From Candidatus Cloacimonadota bacterium (lineage in GTDB: Bacteria; Cloacimonadota; Cloacimonadia; Cloacimonadales; Cloacimonadaceae): a stretch of DNA of 32,428 bases. The stretch spans positions 1 to 32,428 of the forward strand of contig JAAYWB010000009.1 of NCBI GenBank assembly GCA_012516855.1, given 5' to 3'. Positions 27,901 to 32,428 of the stretch are shown here, piece after piece; within the stretch, counting starts at the first letter, position 1, and each line of letters starts with the position of its first letter. Below the pieces are notes generated by a model that worked only from the letters and a program-made list of their open reading frames with translations, searched no databases and had not been told where the DNA came from. The position numbers were made by a program, and so were the translations under genes.

Positions 27901-29712
27901 TTATGAAGAATGGTAATGGGCATGGATTCGCCCAGCCATCTTCCTGCCGATTCCTTTGACCTTCATCAGTTCTTCTGGGCTGGCGGCCTTGATTGCCTCC
28001 ACTGAGCCCAGCTCTTTCAGCAGCAGGAACTTTGTTTGCTCGCCCACTCCGGGGATGTCCTCCAGTTCGCTTAGCAGGGTGCGTTTTGAGCGGCGGGAGC
28101 GGTGGAAGGTGATGGCAAAACGGTGTGCTTCGTCGCGGATGGCGGTGAGCAGACGCAGCGAAGAGGAGGAGCGGGGCAGGATTATAGAATCCGGGCGACC
28201 CGGCAAATAGACTTCCTCGGCGCGTTTGGCCAGGGAGATGATGGGGATTTCCGGATGGGACGAGGCGTCCAAAACCTCTTTGCAGGCTCCAAGCTGGCCT
28301 TTCCCGCCGTCGATGATGATCAGGTCGGGCAGCAGGCTTTCATCCCTGGCTGTTTCACCCAGGAAGCGGGTGAGGGTTTCCTGGAGGGCGGCGTAATCGT
28401 TTTGGGTGTCCACGTCGCGGATGATGAAATGGCGGTAGAATTTCTTTTTGGCCTTGCCGTTCTCGAAGAAAACGGCGGAGGAAACGGTATCCGTGCCCTG
28501 GATGGTTGAAATGTCCATGCAGACCATCTTGCGGGGCAGTTTGGAAAGGGCGAGTTTTTCCTTCAGTTCCTGGATGGGAAAGACGGTGCGGTTGGCTCTG
28601 CGGATGTGGGCCAGCTTGCGTTCCTCTATGAGCTGAAAGGCGTTGCGTTTTGCCATTGCCAGCAGTTTGCTCTTTTCGCCGCGCTGGGGCAGGCTCAGTT
28701 TCCCTTCCAGCCAGGAATTCAGTTCCTCAAACTCGGCCGGTTCCAGCGGCAGCAGGATTTCGTCGGGCAGTTCATCCCGGCGGGAGCAATAGAGTTTGAT
28801 GAAGGCGGCCAAAGCCTCTTCCGGAGTGTCGTTTTCAGTATTGCCGAGGGGATAGTCCTCCCGGTTAACGACCATGCCGCTCATTATCCTCAGCACCACG
28901 CAAACGGCGATCTTATCCTCCTGGTAAAAGCCGATCACATCAGTGTTCCGGGCATCCGGGGAATAGACCACCTGGCGCTTCTGGATGCGTTCGATGGCGA
29001 GGATGCGGTCACGCGTTTTGGCGGCCTGTTCGAATTTCAGTTCCTCGGAAAGCCCGTTCATCTCGGCACGAAGCTCATCCAGCACTTCCTGGTGCTTGCC
29101 CTCGAAGAAGCTCATCTGGCGCATCACCACGCGCATGTAATCGGCCTGCGAAACCGCTCCGATGCAGGGGGCGGGGCATTTCCCAAGTTGGTGGTTGATG
29201 CAGGCTTGCCTGAAACGCACCTTGTCGGCCGGAATCACCCGCGAACAGGTGCGGATGGGGAAAATCCACTCGAAATTGCGCAGGGTCATCCGCAGGGATT
29301 TGGCGTCTGTGAATGGCCCGAAGTAGCGGGAACCGTCTTTCAGCAGTTCGCGGGTCACCATGATGCGGGGGAAGGGCTCCGCGAGGGTGATCCTGACGAA
29401 GGGATAGCGCTTGTCATCCTTGAGCAGGATGTTGTATTTGGGCTGGTGGCGCCGGATCAGGTTGGCTTCAAGGATGAAGGCATCGTGTTCCGAGAGCGTG
29501 ATGATATAGTCCAGGTCGTCGATGTGGCGCAGGAGTTGTTCGGTTTTAATATCTTTCGGGGAGTTGTTCAGGTAGCTTTTGATGCGGCTTTCCAGCAAGC
29601 GGGCCTTGCCCACGTAGATAACCTCTCCCTCGGCGTTTTTCCAGATATAGATGCCCGGCTGCTGGGGCAGGAGGTGGAGCTTTTGGGCTATTTTCTGCGG
29701 AATTTGTTCCAT
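27901..29712 (-). CDS. uvrC: Excinuclease ABC subunit C
   Basis: UvrC makes both incisions in nucleotide excision repair after UvrA/UvrB have located the lesion. The 603-residue product has an N-terminal GIY-YIG nuclease domain (G-I-Y at 20-22, Y-V-G at 33-35, R43-S-R-I-K-S-Y), then a cysteine set of iron-sulfur type (C-S-R ... A-C-I-N-H-Q-L-G-K-C-P-A-P-C). A UVR segment that contacts UvrB follows, then the RNase H-like second nuclease with D-I-S-T-I-Q-G and D-G-G-K-G-Q, and two helix-hairpin-helix motifs at the C-terminus. The length is typical. The ATG (29710-29712) overlaps the 3' end of murJ by 25 bp, making uvrC the last gene of the holB-murJ-uvrC operon. Confidence 0.96.
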   Translation of the reverse strand: MEQIPQKIAQKLHLLPQQPGIYIWKNAEGEVIYVGKARLLESRIKSYLNNSPKDIKTEQLLRHIDDLDYIITLSEHDAFILEANLIRRHQPKYNILLKDDKRYPFVRITLAEPFPRIMVTRELLKDGSRYFGPFTDAKSLRMTLRNFEWIFPIRTCSRVIPADKVRFRQACINHQLGKCPAPCIGAVSQADYMRVVMRQMSFFEGKHQEVLDELRAEMNGLSEELKFEQAAKTRDRILAIERIQKRQVVYSPDARNTDVIGFYQEDKIAVCVVLRIMSGMVVNREDYPLGNTENDTPEEALAAFIKLYCSRRDELPDEILLPLEPAEFEELNSWLEGKLSLPQRGEKSKLLAMAKRNAFQLIEERKLAHIRRANRTVFPIQELKEKLALSKLPRKMVCMDISTIQGTDTVSSAVFFENGKAKKKFYRHFIIRDVDTQNDYAALQETLTRFLGETARDESLLPDLIIIDGGKGQLGACKEVLDASSHPEIPIISLAKRAEEVYLPGRPDSIILPRSSSSLRLLTAIRDEAHRFAITFHRSRRSKRTLLSELEDIPGVGEQTKFLLLKELGSVEAIKAASPEELMKVKGIGRKMAGRIHAHYHSS

Positions 29713-31250
29713 AGGCGGTCACGCGCCTCAGCCAGGAAATCCAGCTTCAGCAGCAGACCGAGGCCGTAGAAGAAGAGCAGTGAAGCAGTTCCCAGCAGGC
29801 CCAGCTTGATGAGCTGGGGCCAGAATCCCCGCGGATGGTAAAAGTGGTTGGCGAAGAGCAGCAAAACCAGCATAAGCACGCAGATCCCCAAAGTTTTCAA
29901 AAAGTTGGGAAGGATGCCGGCGAAACTGATGTGGGGCATTTTTTTGCGGAGGAGGTAAAACTGGATGCTGAAATTGACCATCGCGGTGATGGAAGTGGCG
30001 AAGGCCAGACCACGGTGCTGCATGAATTGCATCAGGATGAAGTTCAGCACGATGTTCAGCCCCACCATCGAGGCGGAAATCTTTACCGGCGTGCGGGTGT
30101 CCTTGTTGGCGAAAAAGAGCGGGGTGAGGGTTTGGTTAAAGCTGAAAAAGATGAGGCCGAGGCTGTAGAAGGTGAGGGCCTGCTCGGTCCAGAGGCTGGC
30201 TTTGGCGTCGAAGGCCCCACGCTGGAAGACCACCTGCACGAGGTCGCCCCCCAAGGCTATGATCAGTGTGGTGATGGGCAGCATCAGGTAAATCAGGTTC
30301 ACTGCCGCCACGCGCAGGTTTTTGGAAAGCTCTTCCCAGTTGCCCATCGTTACCAGCCTGGAATAGGTTGGCAGCAGCACCGTGCCGGTGGAAACGGCGA
30401 ACATGCCCAGCGGAAACTGGAAGAGCCGGTAGCCGTATTCCAGCGCCGAAATGCTGCCCACGGCCAGAAACGAGGCCATGAGGCTGTCGGCCACTATGTT
30501 GATTTCGCGGACGCCAACTCCGATCATCGAAGGCAGGAAACGCTTCCACATCGTGTTGAGGGCTTCCCCGCCGAAACGCACGAACAGCTTGAATGGATAG
30601 CCAAGCTGCTTCAGGTAGGGGAAGTTGATGACAGTCTGCAAAAACCCGCCGCCAAACACGCCCCAGGCAGCCCAGCGGACCAGTTGCTCTCCCTGCAGGC
30701 CAAAGACGAAGCGGGGGACCACCATGCTGAGGATCATGCCCACGTTGAGCAGAGCGGAGGAAAGCCCCGTCATGAAAAAGCGGTCGTGGGAGTTGAGGAT
30801 GGCGATCATGGTGGAGGAAAGCCCGATCCAGAGCAGGTAGGGAAACATCACGCGGGTGAGCAGCACGGCCAGTTTGTAGGTGTGGGGCGCCAGGCCGGGA
30901 TAGAGCAGCTTCACGATCCAGGGGGCGAAGATGATGCCGATAACCGTTAGCGTGAGCAAAAAGACGGAGAGGATTCCCAGGATTTGCAGCGCGAAATCTA
31001 TCTGCTTCCGGCGGTCCTCCTTGATCCCGATTTCGCTGTAGATGGGCACGAACGAGGCAGAAAGCGCCCCCTCGCCGAAGAGGTTGCGCAGCAGGTTGGG
31101 AATCTTGTAGCCCACAACGAAGGCGTCGTTGAGGAAGGTGGTGCCGAAGAAGAAGGCCATCAGTTGGTCGCGCACCAGGCCCAGGACCCGGCTGATGAGG
31201 ATGGCGACGGACATCATGCTGATGTTGCGGATGAGCTTGTTTTCAGCCAT
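29688..31250 (-). CDS. murJ: Lipid II flippase MurJ
   Basis: MurJ moves lipid-linked peptidoglycan precursor across the inner membrane. The 520-residue product shows the MVF/MATE fold: about 14 hydrophobic segments, the N-terminal S-R-V-L-G-L-V-R-D motif (residues 20-28) and D-A-F-V-V-G-Y-K-I-P-N-L-L-R-N-L-F-G-E-G-A in the first loop, which carries the conserved arginine and glutamate around the central cavity. The ATG (31248-31250) lies 2 nt after the holB stop, and the 3' end overlaps uvrC. It shows the cell makes peptidoglycan. Such a holB-murJ-uvrC transcript is a mixed housekeeping operon. Confidence 0.95.
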   Translation of the reverse strand: MAENKLIRNISMMSVAILISRVLGLVRDQLMAFFFGTTFLNDAFVVGYKIPNLLRNLFGEGALSASFVPIYSEIGIKEDRRKQIDFALQILGILSVFLLTLTVIGIIFAPWIVKLLYPGLAPHTYKLAVLLTRVMFPYLLWIGLSSTMIAILNSHDRFFMTGLSSALLNVGMILSMVVPRFVFGLQGEQLVRWAAWGVFGGGFLQTVINFPYLKQLGYPFKLFVRFGGEALNTMWKRFLPSMIGVGVREINIVADSLMASFLAVGSISALEYGYRLFQFPLGMFAVSTGTVLLPTYSRLVTMGNWEELSKNLRVAAVNLIYLMLPITTLIIALGGDLVQVVFQRGAFDAKASLWTEQALTFYSLGLIFFSFNQTLTPLFFANKDTRTPVKISASMVGLNIVLNFILMQFMQHRGLAFATSITAMVNFSIQFYLLRKKMPHISFAGILPNFLKTLGICVLMLVLLLFANHFYHPRGFWPQLIKLGLLGTASLLFFYGLGLLLKLDFLAEARDRLWNKFRRK

Positions 31251-31252
31251 GT

Positions 31253-32377
31253 TCAGGCCCGCACGAGCTTTTTCAGTTCCACGAAGAGGTTGAGCATCAC
31301 CAGTTGGAGGTTCACGTTGCCGTGGAGCTTGCGCACGTAATCCTCCATCAGCAGCACGAAGTTGATTACCCTGTCCGTATAGGCGGCGGGATCGACATCC
31401 GCCAGCTTTTCCCGAGTGCCGAGCAGGAATTCCTTTTTGTCGACGTTCACCATCTGCTCCGGGGCGTCCAGCACCAGGTTCAAATCGCCGGCGAAGAGGC
31501 TGGCATAGCGCAGCACCTCGATGGCGCTTTCGGCGTTGAATTTCTTCCCGAGCCCCTGCAAGGAGCGGAAGTAGGCCAGGTCTTTGCCGGAAGCGGCCAT
31601 TTCCAGGATTTCAAAGGCGCGTTCGCGTAGCTCGGAAGATTCGTTGTGGGCGAAGTGGATGGCTCGCTTCACGCTGCCGTTGGCGATGTGTGAGGCGGTG
31701 CGGGCCATTTCCGGCGAAACGCTGAATTTTTCGCACAGTATGCCTTCAATAACGGAGGGGGTCACCTGCTGGAAATGCACCGGCTGGCAGCGCGAAACGA
31801 TGGTCGGCAGCAGTTTGGCCAGATTGTCCGTGGTGAGGATTATCACGGTGGACTCGGGCGGCTCTTCCAGGGTCTTGAGGAAGGCGTTGGCGGTTTCGGT
31901 GTTCATCATGTCCGCGTCCTCGATGATGCAGATGCGGTGGCTGGCCTCGTAGGATGAGAGGTTTAGCCGTTTTATGAGCCAGCTCATGCTTTCCTTGCGG
32001 ATCATGATTTTCGCGCTGAACTGGTAGTCCTCCCAGGGCGTTTCTATCTTGTTGCGGATGTAGCCTGCATATTCGGGGATGAATTCGCTTTTGGTGATTT
32101 CGCCGTCCAGGTTGAGGCCCAGGTTGGGAGTGGGGAAGAGGTAGATCAGGTCCGGATGGTCCAGCGCCATGAACTTGCGGCAGGAAGCGCACACTCCGCA
32201 GGGGCGGAATTCGCTTTTGGAAAGGCAATTCAGCGCCATGCCGAAGTAGAGCGCGGTGGTGAATTTTCCCACCCCGTTGCTGCCGTGGAACAGGTAGGCC
32301 TGGGCGACGCGGTTGTTTTCCAGTGCCAGCTTCAGGATTTTCAGGGCGCCCGCCTGGCCTTTGATATTACGGAACAT
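31253..32377 (-). CDS. holB: DNA polymerase III delta-prime subunit
   Basis: Delta-prime is the stator subunit of the clamp loader and works with DnaX and HolA. The 374-residue AAA+ product has Y-L-F-H-G-S-N-G-V-G-K-F-T (28-40), a four-cysteine zinc module (C-L-S-K ... C-G-V-C-A-S-C) typical of DnaX/HolB proteins, a Walker B-like I-I-E-D-A-D-M-M, and the S-R-C sensor/arginine-finger motif in T-I-V-S-R-C-Q. The residue after the P-loop lysine is Phe rather than Thr/Ser, in keeping with delta-prime subunits that do not hydrolyse ATP, which argues against DnaX. The ATG follows directly after a TAG stop of another frame. Confidence 0.9.
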   Translation of the reverse strand: MFRNIKGQAGALKILKLALENNRVAQAYLFHGSNGVGKFTTALYFGMALNCLSKSEFRPCGVCASCRKFMALDHPDLIYLFPTPNLGLNLDGEITKSEFIPEYAGYIRNKIETPWEDYQFSAKIMIRKESMSWLIKRLNLSSYEASHRICIIEDADMMNTETANAFLKTLEEPPESTVIILTTDNLAKLLPTIVSRCQPVHFQQVTPSVIEGILCEKFSVSPEMARTASHIANGSVKRAIHFAHNESSELRERAFEILEMAASGKDLAYFRSLQGLGKKFNAESAIEVLRYASLFAGDLNLVLDAPEQMVNVDKKEFLLGTREKLADVDPAAYTDRVINFVLLMEDYVRKLHGNVNLQLVMLNLFVELKKLVRA

Positions 32378-32428
32378 CTATTCTGCCGCTACTGCCGGTT
32401 TCCCTTTCTCAGGATTTTTCGAAAGTGA
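32378..32428 (-). CDS. 3' end of an unidentified gene upstream of holB (partial)
   Basis: On the minus strand the last 51 bases read 16 codons ending S-L-S-K-N-P-E-K-G-K-P-A-V-A-A-E, then TAG (32380-32378), directly abutting the holB ATG in the same frame. The tight spacing matches the other junctions in this operon, so it is probably a gene end. The tail carries no family signature, so no function can be given. Confidence 0.35.
   Translation of the reverse strand, partial: SLSKNPEKGKPAVAAE

Noticed and set aside
28606-29769. 387-codon plus-strand frame antisense to uvrC
   Set aside because: It lies opposite the well-supported uvrC gene and has no family features of its own.
29835-30950. 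371-codon plus-strand frame antisense to murJ
   Set aside because: It is His/Glu/Gly-rich, as expected from reverse reading of a membrane protein gene; murJ is unambiguous.
1-32428. CRISPR array or prophage
   Set aside because: No regularly spaced direct repeats and no phage structural, integrase or cas genes are visible in the window.

Overview
The window reads as a chromosomal segment of a Gram-negative (diderm) bacterium of the FCB group, most likely Cloacimonadota. The reasons are an LpxL/HtrB acyltransferase for lipid A, two outer-membrane barrel proteins, large secreted TPR proteins, a Bacteroidetes-type coiled-coil protein, moderately GC-rich DNA and AGGAG-type ribosome sites. The taxon is an inference; no database was searched. 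Almost every gene is on the minus strand, in tightly packed or overlapping operons. Only a transposase-like fragment, the coiled-coil membrane protein and htpG are on the plus strand.

Layout. 1-212: 3' end of an IS630-like transposase frame. 213-2389: recO and an RqcH/NFACT gene sharing a 4-base GTGA junction. 2408-3370: a self-contained unit (consensus promoter, coiled-coil protein, terminator). 3387-8655 (minus): an operon-like run of a zinc-ribbon protein, a terminator-like hairpin, rsmA, an outer-membrane protein, tadA, tRNA-Ser(CGA), two miniature ABC ATPase pieces and a protein that looks like an ECF transporter T component fused to an S component. 9069-13657 (minus): nadE, a cysteine-rich TPR protein, ribD, a cupin and an M42 aminopeptidase. 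13913-23817 (minus): a 1816-residue hybrid Ser/Thr-kinase/AAA/TPR/GAF/histidine-kinase followed by a 979-residue secreted TPR protein and an outer-membrane barrel. 23953-25194 (minus): thioredoxin and lpxL. 25708-27807 (plus): htpG. 27901-32428 (minus): an unidentified gene end, holB, murJ and uvrC.

The most unusual parts are: (1) a compact ECF-like transporter in which one mini-protein has Walker A, Q-loop, Walker B and the H-switch but no signature motif, while its upstream neighbour has LSGGQ and a D-loop but no Walker A, so that together they could form a single ATP site, served by a T-S fusion; (2) a family of nested-palindrome intergenic elements about 119 bp long, present three times (8762-8880, 13734-13850, 25423-25541) in the three largest gene-free gaps; (3) the kinase/TPR/barrel operon, which looks like a signalling and envelope module; and (4) two genes of the rsmA-tadA run whose starts abut RNA structures (a terminator hairpin 5 nt before rsmA, a tRNA 3' end 7 nt before the first ABC fragment).
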